Shown: positions 35,541 to 47,394 of the stretch, one piece after another
Numbering within the stretch: the first letter of the stretch is position 1
How the letters are laid out: each line of letters opens with the position of its first letter
DNA from: Selaginella tamariscina
Taxonomy: Eukaryota > Streptophyta > Lycopodiopsida > Selaginellales > Selaginellaceae
Reading direction: 5' to 3'
DNA: 64,000 nucleotides
NCBI GenBank assembly: GCA_003024785.1
Contig: PUQB01000378.1
Span: forward strand, 62,001-126,000
Program-made: the position numbers and the translations under genes
The notes under the pieces: model-generated
Told to the model about the DNA's origin: nothing
The model's input: the letters and a program-made list of their open reading frames with translations, nothing else
Databases searched by the model: none

Positions 35541-36480
35541 CCATCAAAACCCTCCATACCTACATACATATGTGTGTGCTGTATGTTTAAGTGTGTCTTA
35601 GCTATGTAAACACACACACATACAGAGAGAGCTCCAGAGTGTATTCTGTATATACAGAAGTGCACATATATATAGAAATGTATTATACAGATTCTGTAAC
35701 ATTTTTCTCTGTAATGGGTATTAATACGTGTGTGTGTGTGTGTCAATAACACACACACCACACACCACACACACACACTATACTATACACACACCATTTA
35801 TGCATTCATATATATCCGTATGTACGTTACTTGTGTGTGTATATGTGTGTTCTCTCTCTAGGTTTTGGAGGACGAGATCGGTTTCTCAGGATCTGTAGAC
35901 ATTCTTGAAGCTTTATTGACATACATGCATATGTAAGAATTAGATATGTAGATATAGATATAGAGAGATATGTTTACGAGGCTGTGTTGCTGCATATACT
36001 TGTTTCGCATTTGATCTTATGTTTATATGTGGAGGTTCAAAGATTTATTATGCATAAGCATTAACGTTCTCCATGAATATACTTGTATTGATAACAGTTC
36101 TGATACTTTGAATGTTCATGGTTGATTTCAGCCATGATCGAACACCTCAGATATGGTCATGAAAATATTTTGATTTTAATAATTTATATATGTGCGATAT
36201 AACAAGTTTGTGATAAATTAAAACCCACACATGTCTAATTAAATTCATGTTGTATATGTTTTTCAGTTTAACAAACATAAATGAAGTATAGAAAATATCC
36301 TTATACGCATAAAGAATATTTTCTTAAAATTTTGTGATTAAAGGTAATTAATTAGTATATTCTAGATCATATGCTTAAAGGTAATAGAGAGGTAGGGTAC
36401 AAATATAAGTTACAAGGTTATAGGATTGTATTGTAAAGTCTGACCATGGAGAGCCCTAATTGCAGTTGACTAGTCAAGTT
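35541..36480. other. Microsatellites and AT-rich DNA
   Basis: GT/CA runs at 35729-35743 and 35744-35780, then AT-rich DNA. No gene recognised. Confidence 0.45.
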
Positions 36481-36499
36481 TATAGATGTTTGTGGAGAG

Positions 36500-36917
36500 A
36501 ATGGAGGTTACCATCAAAATTGTACATGTCGTCGGGCAGCACCTATGACAGTCTTCTGCTGTACTTGTGAGGATCTCGTGTGTTCTCACAAGTTGTTAAA
36601 TCACCACGACCACTTACTAATCCATATGAAGATGACAATGAAGCATGCATCAATCCCAAACTACGAGATAGATACTCTGTTGACATCAAAGACGTACACA
36701 TGAATAGTAGGTCGCTCTTGTTCATAACAGGCCTAACAAGAAGAAGTTCAAGAAATTCACTGGTAAGAAGTGTGTGGGGTGTGATAGACCGTGTAGCGAG
36801 GCCACAAGTGCCTGCAGATTTTGCTGTCTTGCCTGCAAGATGAACTACATGCTTACTCATCCTACTGAAGAAGTCACATTCTCTTTAACGACATCACTTA
36901 AGAAACGAAAGAGCTGA
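36500..36917 (+). pseudogene. PLATZ zinc-binding protein, frame-disrupted
   Basis: PLATZ proteins are plant-specific AT-rich-DNA-binding regulators. Pieces in order but in different frames: NCTCRRAAPMTVFCCTCEDL, VCSHKLLNHHDH (B-box-like zinc ligands, about 36520-36610), YEDDNEACINPKLRDRYSVD then IKDVHMNS (about 36625-36710), NRPNKKKFKKFTGKKCVGCD (about 36735-36790) and CRFCCLACKMNYMLTH (about 36815-36860), ending FSLTTSLKKRKS at 36917. At least two frame changes are needed. Confidence 0.7.
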
Positions 36918-37815
36918 AGTAGATTACGTGCCTTTGGCAAAAACAACCAAAACTATGAGTATTGCATAGTTGTACAAACATTATTTCTATTAATATATAT
37001 AAATATTGAGAACAGAACATCACACACGCACATATATATGTATATATGTGCTTTTAATTATATGTCAGTATAGGGTTAGAAAATAAAAATAAAAAACCAA
37101 ACAGTGGATGTCTGTATATGCAGGCACTTGCATATGCATATGCATCCTCTTCGTACCCAACGAGAGAGGCTATTAGTTATAAATGGGGTAAGAAAATACC
37201 TGATAAGAAATATAGTATATTATTTTAAAAATAATATATGATATTTATATTTCAATGGGATATTCATTTAAATTTATTTAGTGTATAAAATATTCATTTC
37301 ATTTAATTAAATTTATTAATTTAATTTAAAGTAATAAGATTACATTCAAATGTTTTATCCAATTATTGTTTAAATAAAATTTTAAAAATAAGTTATTTAT
37401 TTATTTATGGGATCTTTATTTAATTCATTAGTTCGATTTTTAATTTAAATTGAGGGTTAATTAAAATAATAGGGTCGGCATCGAACCGGTGATTACCCAG
37501 AATAGGAAGCGTTATATACAGAATGGCGTGCAGAAACACAATGTTCATATATCTGTGAGCCGCCCATGGATTCACAAATGAGAAGGCTGCTCGCAGAATG
37601 GTCAAATTAGTAAACAATTGGATGCCTCCGAAGAGAATCTCTCACTCCCAGGTACGATCAAGGGATTTTCTTTGATAATTCGATTGCATATTGATGGGAA
37701 TTCATGGGATTTTTTATTGATTTTCATGGGTTTTCTTTAGCAATTTGATCGCGAATTCATACACATTTTTGTGGGGTCTCTCTATATTTCCCTTTTTTTT
37801 TTTAATAACAGGCTT
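36918..37815. other. AT-rich intergenic
   Basis: No gene recognised. The right end is the presumed promoter of the acyl-CoA oxidase gene. Confidence 0.4.
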
Positions 37816-37819
37816 GAGG

Positions 37820-38237
37820 ATGTCTCCCACGTTGAGTCCGGGTTTGCCCCCGCTTCACTTATCCCAAGCGTTTCCACAGGGGACACCAGCTTCCAGTTTT
37901 CCACCTCTAGGTAAAGTATTTCTTATGAATTTTGGGAGTTAATTTTCATCTGTCATGTTTTCCAGTGGCTGATTACTTTCAGCTTGACGATCTTCTCACC
38001 GAGGAGGAGCAGGAGTTGCGTAAACGGGTGCGGACTGTCATGGAGCAATGGATTGCACCCATTATGACAGAGGTATGTATACGCACACTTAGAGTATCGT
38101 ACGTGTAATTATGAGCTTTATGTGTAGTACTGGGAGAAAGCTGAATTCCCATTTGAGGTTGTACCCAAGTTGGCAAGTCTCAAACTAGCCGGAGGAACTA
38201 TTCAAGTAAGGATGTGTGTGTGTGTGTGTGTGTGTGT

Positions 38238-38282
<45 letters not shown>

Positions 38283-38431
38283 TGTATACGAAAAAGCTAT
38301 GCAGGGTTATGGATGTCCAGGGCTATCAATCCTGGGAAGTGCTGTTGCTGTTGCCGAGGTTGCAAGGGTTGATGCAAGCTGTTCGACATTTATTCTTGTA
38401 CATTCTTCTTTAGCCATGCTAACTATCGGTA

Positions 38432-38471
<40 letters not shown>

Positions 38472-40116
38472 GAATACTAGTTCAAGGTTTGCATCACGTA
38501 AAATGATTGTGTATATTGTAGCAATGTGCGGAAGTGAGCAGCAGAAGAACAAATATCTTCCTCAACTTGCCAAGCTTGATACAATTGCTTGCTGGGTAAT
38601 TTAATTATTTCGTGTGTGCGTGCGTGCGGTGTGTGTGTGATTTCTTTATTACCTAAGACGAACACAGGCTTTGACGGAACCTGATTATGGGAGCGATGCA
38701 AGCTCGTTAAATACTACAGCCACAAAGGTGATTATATTATTTTGAACAATTAAGCTTATTTATTTAAGTATGTTTAATAGGTTGAAGGTGGTTGGGTACT
38801 GAATGGTCAGAAGAGATGGATTGGAAACAGCACATTTGCTGACGTTGCAGTTATATTCGCACGAAATACGGACACCAACCAGATAAACGGGTACACATAT
38901 ACATATATATACATGCATGTGAGTATGTGTGTGTGTACACATTAACATTCACACATAGAATCTTTGTGTATGTATGATAACTGTGTTTATCAGGTTCATT
39001 GTACGCAAAGGGACTCCAGGCTATCGTGCGACTAAGATTGAAAACAAGATCTCGTTGAGAATCGTTCAGAATGGGGATATTATTCTCAAGAACGCTTTTA
39101 TCCCTGACGAGGATCGCTTGCCTGGAATAAATTCATTTGTGGACACAAATAAGGTAGGTAGCATAATCAACTTATATATGTATATATGTATACATAATAT
39201 GTATCTGTACATGTGTGTGTGCGCGTGCGTGTGCATGAATGTGTGTATATATATAACTTCTAAGTTTTATTATGCAGGTGTTGGCTGTATCTCGGGTCAT
39301 GGTGGCATGGCAGCCTATTGGGATTACTATGGGGGTCTACGACATGTGTCACAGGTACTTATAATAAAGATTATCAATAATCTTTTATAGCTATTACATT
39401 AAAGAATATATAGTTATCATTAATCCAATGTCGTTCAGGTATTTGAAGGAAAGGAAGCAATTTGGAGCACCATTGGCTTCACTTCAGATTAACCAGGAGA
39501 AGCTGGTTCGTATGCTTGGGAATATTCAAGCTATGACACTTATGGGATGGCGCCTATGTAAACTTTATGAGAGCGGGAAAATGACTCCCGGGCACGCCAG
39601 TCTTGCTAAGGTAACACACACACAGGCACATATATGTATATATTTATGTATGGTGAGACAGAGAGGTCATACCCACATGTGTATGTATATGTATATATAT
39701 TATGCATGGAGAGAGAGAGAGATCATACCCACACACGTGTGTATATGGATATATGGAGAGAGAGGGAGAGGAGAGGGAGAAATGGTACTCATCGATCTCT
39801 TTCATGTGGATAGTCTTGGAACACGAAGATGGCCCGAGAGACTGTTGCATTGGGACGAGAACTTCTCGGAGGCAATGGGATACTTGTGGACTTTCTAGTG
39901 GCGAAGGTACGTAGAGTAACATAATCCGCACGCACGCACGCACGCACGCACTGTGGACAAGCACATCAATATATCATATTCTTGCAGGCTTTTTGTGACT
40001 TAGAACCAATCTACACTTACGAAGGAACTTATGAAGTGAATGCGTTGGTAACTGGTCGTGAAGTAACCGGAATTGCAAGCTTCAAGCCCCCGGTCACACG
40101 AAGGCCTACCAAGTAG
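37820..40116 (+). CDS. ACX4: Acyl-CoA oxidase/dehydrogenase, ACX4-like
   Basis: ACX4 is the short-chain acyl-CoA oxidase of peroxisomal beta-oxidation, related to acyl-CoA dehydrogenases. Twelve exons join in phase with GT-AG borders: 37820-37910, 37966-38072, 38129-38205, 38304-38429, 38521-38595, 38670-38728, then on to the last, 39988-40116. Motifs: [41 protein letters not shown] (FAD/substrate loop), [47 protein letters not shown] and [11 protein letters not shown] (region of the catalytic Glu). About 430 residues, full length, no lesion. The C-terminus reads TRRPTK, not the SRL/SKL peroxisome signal usual for the family. Several introns hold GT/GA repeats. Confidence 0.93.
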
Positions 40117-40600
40117 TAGATAAGTGTTTACCATAAGTCCTTGTTTAGTGAATAATTCAATTGTAATTCAATAAGCGTTTACCTTATTTATTGTTGTACC
40201 TTCTAGTACTTTAGTAGTATATGAAGAGGATGATTTCATAGTGCATGACAAAGAGATGTTACGTAACAACATGTTTGTCTTATGTACCACCAGCGACATC
40301 ACTATGAAATTTATTTAAATCTAAAGCCATTTTGAAAACTTCTTGAGAGACTTAGTCCAATCGCATAAATGGCACGTATAAGTCTAAGAAGAATGTTTTG
40401 GATGTGTGTGTGTGTGTGTGTGTGCGTGCGGGTGCGGGTGCAACTTGTACACTTAAGTTAATAAATCATATATTGTCAATTTCCCCACGTATACGCACCC
40501 ACTTGTTTACGTTGCCCGCAACAACATTCTCATTTTCTCTTACGTACTCGTAACGTACTTTATAACCTATCTACTAAATTTGACTAGTGCACATGCGTGT
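40117..40600. other. Intergenic
   Basis: 3' flank of the ACX4-like gene, with a GT/GC-rich run at 40404-40440. Nothing else recognised. Confidence 0.4.
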
Positions 40601-40602
40601 GT

Positions 40603-40603
40603 G

Positions 40604-40644
<41 letters not shown>

Positions 40645-40666
40645 CGTTGGAATTTACAAGAAAAGA

Positions 40667-40731
<65 letters not shown>

Positions 40732-40756
40732 CGTTGGAATTTACAAGAAAAGAGTA
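40603..40756 (+). repeat. Duplicated CT-TA microsatellite unit
   Basis: A (CT)n(TA)n tract followed by CGTTGGAATTTACAAGAAAA GAGTA occurs twice in tandem (to about 40670 and about 40756). The CT and TA tract lengths differ between the units. A CA run follows at 40768. Confidence 0.9.
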
Positions 40757-41009
40757 TTGTCGTATGCACACACACACACACACAGACGTACGTAGCTTGC
40801 AAAAGCAGTATGTTAATATCTAAAACAGTACCTGGAGTGGGAATAAAGTTACGTACAGACTTATGTATACACATAGTTTTACGTTTCACATACACAAGTT
40901 ATTATTATAGACGGGCAATACTGCTATTATAGAGAGAGAAAATTATTTAGGTGAGGTTTCCACCAAGTTTAGCGACGCGGGAATTCCGCAGTCAACGGCT
41001 TTCATCCAC

Positions 41010-41017
41010 CACGTGTC
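41010..41017 (+). promoter_or_regulatory. G-box / ABRE-like element CACGTGTC
   Basis: CACGTGTC lies about 110 bp before the start codon of the small secreted protein gene. This is the core bound by plant bZIP and bHLH factors, often in ABA or light response. Placed by sequence match and position only. Confidence 0.5.
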
Positions 41018-41128
41018 ACTTTCTCCCTCCTTATTAAGCGCACCCTAACACAGACCGCCTACAGTTTTCTGTTTGTTTTGAAACACATTCTTGTGAAGAA
41101 TTCAAATTTGAATTTAAATTTGAGAATC

Positions 41129-41390
41129 ATGGATGGATCATCGCGGGCTCTAGTTGTTCTTCTGCTGTTTTTCTTGTTGAATTGCTGCATTTGCGGCGTA
41201 GAAGCGAAGCAGAAGAAGATGTGTCCGTGCAGTGAGATATATGTTGTGGGAGGGGGACACGCTGCAGACTGTGAGTACAAAGTGCGATGCTCCTTACATT
41301 CTGGAAGACAACCCGCAGATCCAGGACAGTGATGATCTCTTCCCGGGAGTTGTGCTGATGATGCAGTGTGACGATGGAGTAGTGTTTTAA
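41129..41390 (+). CDS. Small secreted Cys-containing protein, unknown
   Basis: No family recognised. The start at 41129 gives a clear signal peptide (hydrophobic ALVVLLLFFLLNCCICGVEA) followed by KQKKMCPCSEIYVVGGGHA and DCEYK. The frame closes at 41332, but after one base near 41280 the next frame continues with CDAPYILEDNPQIQDSDDLF and MMQCDDGVVF to a stop at 41388-41390, with Cys and acidic residues that look coding. Either a one-base indel or an unusual ending is present. The upstream G-box suggests regulated expression. Confidence 0.5.
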
Positions 41391-41890
41391 TTCAGGTCTC
41401 TCTTGTTTCACATTTTACAAAGTGCTCAGTTACTCCTCTTTCATCCAATTCAGTTGAATTATTCCGGATTTCAGTTGAATGTGGGGTAGATAATGATAAT
41501 TGGAGTAATAAGATATATGGGACATGTAATGTGGTTGTCTACATCAATCAAATGTATACATGCTAGTTGCATGGTCTTCAGGTTTGATATTTGTTTGTAT
41601 ATGACATAAATGTGTGTGTGATGTAGATCTGCACAATATCTAGCGCATTTGTGTGAGGCCCTGTAATGTTCTAGTTACTATAGTTTTCAAGGCCTGTAAT
41701 GTTCTAGTTACTAAATTGGATAAAATATGCCATTTGACATTCTTCAAAAGTTGCAGCCGAGTCTGGTAGCAAATTTTCCCACCTGGGATAGTGTGTGTGT
41801 GTGTGAGAGAGAGAGAGTTAATGATTTATATAAATTTTGATATTCTATTATAGGATATAAATCAATGATATTATACTACATATTGGGAAA
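41391..41890. other. Intergenic
   Basis: Includes a short direct repeat (CTGTAATGTTCTAGTTACTA at about 41661 and 41694) and a GT-GA microsatellite near 41790-41817. No gene. Confidence 0.45.
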
Positions 41891-41896
41891 ACGGAT

Positions 41897-42301
41897 TTAA
41901 GTGTGCAGATAATTTGCAGCCATCATAAGCTCCAATGTAATCTCTGGCTCAATGTGAAACTCAGTCTCCTTTCCACTGCAAGTTAATTATAAACAAATGT
42001 AATTTATTTACTTATAACGATACCTTGCGAATTGTAATGACCAGTAAAAATATTGGCAGACTTTTTCTAAAATATGGGTGCTAATTTCTGGAAACCTGAC
42101 CTCCCCAAGCTCCGTTTCAGTAAAGCTCCCTGTGTTCAATTAATTTACATTGATCTCTCCACGCACGCACGCACTTACACACACACCTGCAGATGTGAGC
42201 ATGTTCTTGAGTGTATTGGAGACCAGCGCCGCTTTCCTATCAATTATGAACTCGAATCCCTCGGCGCTTATCAGCGTCACTGTGTCTTCCTTCCTCACCA
42301 T
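41897..42301 (-). CDS. ELOC: Elongin C (ELOC)
   Basis: Elongin C is a small BTB/POZ-fold protein that links F-box-like substrate receptors to Cullin E3 ligases and also belongs to the Elongin complex. Three exons join in phase: 42187-42301 (MVRKEDTVTLISAEGFEFII then SNTLKNMLTSAG), about 42027-42132 (FTETELGEVRFPEISTHILE, VCQYFYWSLQFA) and about 41897-41978 (GKETEFHIEPEITLELMMAA then NYLHT). About 100 residues, full length. Intron 1 begins with a GT repeat directly at the donor. It lies convergently with the upstream small secreted protein and divergently from the ABCG gene, with about 430 bp between starts. Confidence 0.93.
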
Positions 42302-42737
42302 CGCCCTTAACCTAAACAACCCTAAAAAAACAGAACACAATTTCAAAATTTTAAACTAAACAAATAATTCATATCTGAAATCGTTTATACGGTGTAATTA
42401 ATTTAAAAATTATTTTAATTTGTTATAATTTATATACGCACGCACACATTAGTGAATATAAATACTATGAATTATTAAAATTATCTACATAGATACATAT
42501 GTTCATATTTTCTTTAGTTTCTTAACTAAATATTTTAAATTTATGAATTCTAAGATGTATATGTTAATATATAAATTTTATAAATGTGTTTGTAAACTGA
42601 TGCAATCTAAACCTGTCCCTAGCTGGCCCCATCGTGATGCCCGTCTCCTACGGATTCGTCAATCCCTGTTCGTCTGTATGTACTACTGTGTATCTTATAG
42701 GACTTAAAACCACGCACACGGAGTCTGGCTGGAAGCA
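42302..42737. promoter_or_regulatory. Shared upstream region of ELOC (-) and ABCG (+)
   Basis: About 435 bp of AT-rich DNA between divergent start codons. It must hold both promoters. No clear motif could be assigned. Confidence 0.4.
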
Positions 42738-45212
42738 ATGAAGGGCCAGAGCGATGTCAAGACTCTGGGGTCTCTCTTCAGCATTGATAAGGAGCTCAGC
42801 ACGGGACAGTTCAAGCAAGTTCCACTGCACGAGAAAGGAAGCGGTCTGGAGTTCGAAGACATAACATACACAGTCGTGAAGAAGCAGAAGAAGGAAGAGG
42901 GGGGATGGATGGCCAAGCATGTCGACCTTCTTCAGCATATAACTGGGTACGCACCCCGTGGACACGTAACCGCGGTAATGGGACCGAGTGGCGCTGGGAA
43001 ATCCACTTTCCTCGATGCACTGGCCGGGAGGATAGCCAGTGAGAGTCTCCAGGGAACGGTTACGCTAGACGGCAAGCGTGTTAATCCCTCTGTAATCAAG
43101 CGTGTCTCAGCGTATGTCATGCAGGATGACCAGCTGTTTCCCATGCTTACAGTGTGGGAGACCCTGAGATTCGCTGCAGATATGCGCCTTCCTTTTTCCA
43201 TGCCCAAGGAACTCAAAGACCAGCGTGTTGAAGAGCTCATTTCCCAGCTTGGCCTCACGGTAAGACCACACACACACACACACACACACGGACCTGTGTA
43301 TTTTGGATAGAGTGCAAGGAACACCTACATTGGGGACGAAGCACACCGTGGTGTATCAGGAGGGGAGAGACGAAGGGTGTCAATCGGAGTGGATATAGTA
43401 CACGGTCCAAACCTACTCTTCCTGGACGAGCCGACCTCTGGCCTCGACTCAACCAGCGCCTACAGTGTCATTGACAAGGTAAATGACATTGCAAAGGCCG
43501 GTAGCAGTGTCATCCTCACCATACACCAGCCCTCGTATCGTATCCAGAGCCTCCTCAACCACCTCATCATCCTTGCAAGGTACACATCTCTAATTAAGAG
43601 AGAGTGTTATGCCTATCTTATGCATTTCCAGGGGGAAGTTGATATACCAAGGTACACCGCAAGGGCTGAACGGACACATAGACGGACTGGGAAGGCAGCT
43701 TCCGAAAGGAGAGAATCCGATAGAGTTTCTGCTGGACATAATACAAGAATTTGATCAGGCGACAACCGGTGTCGACCCGTTAGTGGAGTACCACTTGACG
43801 GGCATCCGTCCCGAAGTCCTCAACAATGGACTCACACCAAAGGTACACCTAGCAAGCAGTGGAATGACACCCACACAACAAGGTTCATGGAAGCCAATGA
43901 AGAGCCCCTTCAGCATAAGCACCAGCTTCTGTGCCACCCCGGGTATCCACAAGGATCCGGAGGCAATGGACGTGCCCATGACCCCTACACAACAGTTCCA
44001 TGAAGTGTACGACGAGGACGACTTCGACCATTCCCTTAAGAAATCGTACATGTCTTCCGCCTTCATGGCCAGTCCGTGGGTCGGAGTCGTAGCGCAGCCT
44101 CTTTCTACAAGGGAATCCTTGACGTGTTCCCTCCCATAAGAACTCCGGTAAGACCGTCACAGACACCAGTGTACTACCCATCGATGGACACTTCCGGTTT
44201 TGTGAGAACTCCGCAGGCTGCTCCCAGGTACACAACCGCTGCAGTTCCGAGGCCGAGAATCTCAGAGATCCGCACAGAGGCACCAACCCCGCAGCTGAAG
44301 CTAGTAAGAGAGGAAGACTTTGAGACAGCGACAAACAATAGCTGCCAGTTCGAGTTCGTTGGGAACAAGTTCGAGAACTCATGGGTGACCGAGGTTACCA
44401 TCCTCATTGGACGTAACTTTCGGATAATCAGACGGACCCCCGAGCTCTTCCTGTCCAGGCAGATAATACTCACAGTGATGGGCATCATGATGGCTACCAT
44501 GTTCCTCAACCCGGGGGACACCATCCAGGGTGTAACCAAGATCATGTCCTTCTTCATCTTCACAGTCTGCCTCTTCTTCTTCTCCTCGAATGATGCCGTG
44601 CCAACCTTCATCATGGAGAGGTTCATATTCATACGTGAGACTGCACACAATGCGTATCGCTGCTCGTCTTATGTCATAGCCGGACTCATAACGTATCTGC
44701 CCTTCTTTGCATTCCAGGCACTAACTTACACACTCATAACCTGGTGGGCTCTGGACCTCAAAGGAGGGGGTCAAGGCTTCCTATATGCATGGTTGGTACT
44801 CTACGCTTCTCTCATTTCCACAAACTCACTGGTCGTGTTCGTGAGTGCCTTAGTACCAAACTATGTGCTCGGTTACTCGGCGGTTATCGCATTTACGGCT
44901 ATCTTCTTTCTAACTTGTGGATACTTTGTGAAGAGCACATCTATTCCGCACTACTGGATATGGCTTCACTATATGTCGGTTATCAAGTATCCATACGAAG
45001 GCTTACTACATAACCAGTTTGAGAACAAAGCTTGCTATGGTAGTATCGGTAAGGTTTGTTACTTGGATAACGACGGCATTGTCAAGGATTTGGCAATAAA
45101 CAGTCCGAAGAGCAAGTGGGCATCCTTGGGGGTATTGTTGACATGGGCTATTTTCTACAGGTCACTGTTCTACTTGGTCCTGAGGTTCGCCTCTAAGAAC
45201 CAGAGGAAATGA
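42738..45212 (+). CDS. ABCG-type half transporter, one frameshift
   Basis: A plasma-membrane half-size ABC transporter of the G (WBC) subfamily, nucleotide-binding domain first. Exons: 42738-43259, 43311-43579, 43632-45212. Walker [10 protein letters not shown] is at residues 82-90, then VSGGERRR signature and [13 protein letters not shown] Walker B, then IYQGTP. A long linker of about 200 residues carries repeated MTPTQQ and SxTPxxxx motifs; then six membrane segments including [20 protein letters not shown] and a C-terminal YEGLLHNQF block. One base is missing in the GGG at 44078-44080, inside the linker; the downstream part continues perfectly in another frame for 370 residues. The clean rest argues for an error or recent loss. 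The substrate is unknown; wax/cutin or hormone export are known jobs of the family. Confidence 0.92.
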
Positions 45213-45357
45213 TTTAAGTATTCTTTATGTGAAACCACTGAATAACATGATATCTAATGAATCTATTGTCTAAATACCATCCTAATTAATGAACAATGCT
45301 ATATTAATACTTAAAAGTGTAAACAGTGCAAACGTACCCACATAGACACGGTTCTCT

Positions 45358-46367
45358 TTATTCGTCGGCAGGGGTGAACTTCAGTGACACACTGTTCACA
45401 CAGTGACGCTCATCTGTTGGTGTTCTAAAGCCTTCCCTTTAAAGACGTGTCCCAAGTGTCCTCCACAGGCAGCACAGGTTATCTCAATTCTACGACCATC
45501 GGGATCTGCCTGTACATCAGTCCAGCAAGTTCGCTTTTATGTGTGATTGATATTGAGGCATATGTAGTTAAATACATAAATACATATTAAATGTGCATGA
45601 GATAAGATTTGTACAAGTGCACATGCAACATCGGTATGCATGCACACATACATAAATAATAACGTATATGTTAACATAGTAGATGTGTATGAGATAACAA
45701 TTATATATGCTAGTACACGAAGAATAAATTGGAGTGTACAAATGTGTATATACGTATCCAGATGTGTACAGTAACATGCATATACACGACTTCAGTATGC
45801 ATGAAACGGAGCTATAAAAGACTGTATAATAGCATATATGTTTATACAAGTGTATAGTAGACGATACATAATGCATACAACATGCTTATGATGTATTAAA
45901 AGCTTTAATATGTTTTATATGTATCTAGATGTGACGAGTACACACACAACATATGCACATATAGTTTGTAAAATAACATGAAGGTACACACGGAAAATGT
46001 TTATACATGTATATAAGTACACCGTAGATGTAACATTTCTAGGACTGTCATACGCACACAACACACGTTACAGAGCAAAATAATGGAGGGTACACTCAGA
46101 TAATATGTTTAGACATGTATCTGATGTGTATGAGCTAACATTTATATATACACGAGTACACATGTACAACAGATATTATTAAATAATTATGTACTTACAT
46201 TTTGATTGATGGCTCCAGGTAAGCCTTCATAAAAGGCAGGCCAGCCACACCCGGAATCAAATTTAGTATCAGCCTTGTAGAGTGGTGTACCGCATCCAGC
46301 ACATTCATAAATACCGTCATCAAAATGCTTGTTGTAAACTCCTGTCCCAGCATACCTAGAAAACAGT

Positions 46368-46410
<43 letters not shown>

Positions 46411-46538
46411 GGAGAGAGAGAGAGACACGATATTAACAATTTTACTCACTCAGTGCCCTTGCGGCGAAGAACTCTAAACTGCTCGGGAGAGAGAATTGCA
46501 CGCCATTCCTCCTCCGTCTTCTTCTTCCCATCCGCCAT
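45358..46538 (-). CDS. MSRB: Peptide methionine sulfoxide reductase B (MsrB), one frameshift
   Basis: MsrB reduces methionine-R-sulfoxide in proteins. Exons: 46450-46538 ([20 protein letters not shown]), 46199-46355 ([29 protein letters not shown]) and 45358-45509 ([31 protein letters not shown]). The two CxxC zinc sites and the catalytic Cys in RHCVNS are present. There is no transit peptide, so a cytosolic form is likely. One base is missing in the CCC of 45435-45437 (within VFKGEG); without it the last 35 residues fall into another frame. Intron 1 is mostly a GT-GA microsatellite, and intron 2 (45510-46198) is unusually long for this window. Confidence 0.92.
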
Positions 46539-46559
46539 AGCTGCTCTTCCAAGTCAACC

Positions 46560-46693
46560 CTAAACAGGGGAGTCTGTAAGAATATACTTTCTAGACGTTT
46601 AATAGAATATACCTACGTTTGAAAATGTTAACTCAAAGGTTGTCCCGACCTATTTTCCATGTATCCCGTATGCATCATATACTCTCTATGTTT

Positions 46694-46752
<59 letters not shown>

Positions 46753-46895
46753 AGGAGCAATAAACCCAACGTGCACTTGCTTTATATTAAAGCTCGTTTC
46801 ACACGAGGTCTTTAAACAATGAGCATTGACTAAATATAATGTAGTGTACAGGGATGGCAAGGAATATATACATATACAACCAAAGAGAAACATGA
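46560..46895. other. Intergenic with CT-CA microsatellite
   Basis: Shared flank between MSRB start and the methylesterase 3' end. A (CT)n(CA)n tract spans about 46697-46753. No gene. Confidence 0.5.
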
Positions 46896-46901
46896 TGGTA
46901 C

Positions 46902-47363
46902 TTATACAGCTGTTTTGTGTGCGATCTTAATTAGATTTCTAACAAGAGAGTCTACTGCCGAGAAGAACGGGGCGTGATCGGAATCGATTTCCACGACTCC
47001 ATTGGGCGGTGTCCTCCTTATTAGCAAATCTTGATCTTCCACTTGTATTACATTGTCGAACTTTGTCTTTACAAAGTACCGAGGAACACTTCCATAGTTT
47101 CTCCTTGTGAAGTTCACTGTCGGATCGAACGACGGTACCGGCTTCAGCAATGCCTTTGCCAAGACCACATCCTGTACCACTAAGTCAGTTTAAAGAAACT
47201 AAATAAATGCATATATACTTACTTGAGGAGGAGAAAGATTATAGAGCAGGTTTTGAACTCTATTCAAATCAAAATTAGCTTGAGAAGTCTCTACCATATT
47301 GAGCTGTTGCCTTGCTAAAAGCTGCAAAAGTTTAATAACTTGTTTATATTATATATAAAAAAA

Positions 47364-47394
<31 letters not shown>

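Noticed and set aside
37080-37480. AT-rich stretch with repeated ATTTATTT and TTAAATT words as a possible matrix attachment or origin region
   Set aside because: The words are low-complexity and no specific motif set could be supported.
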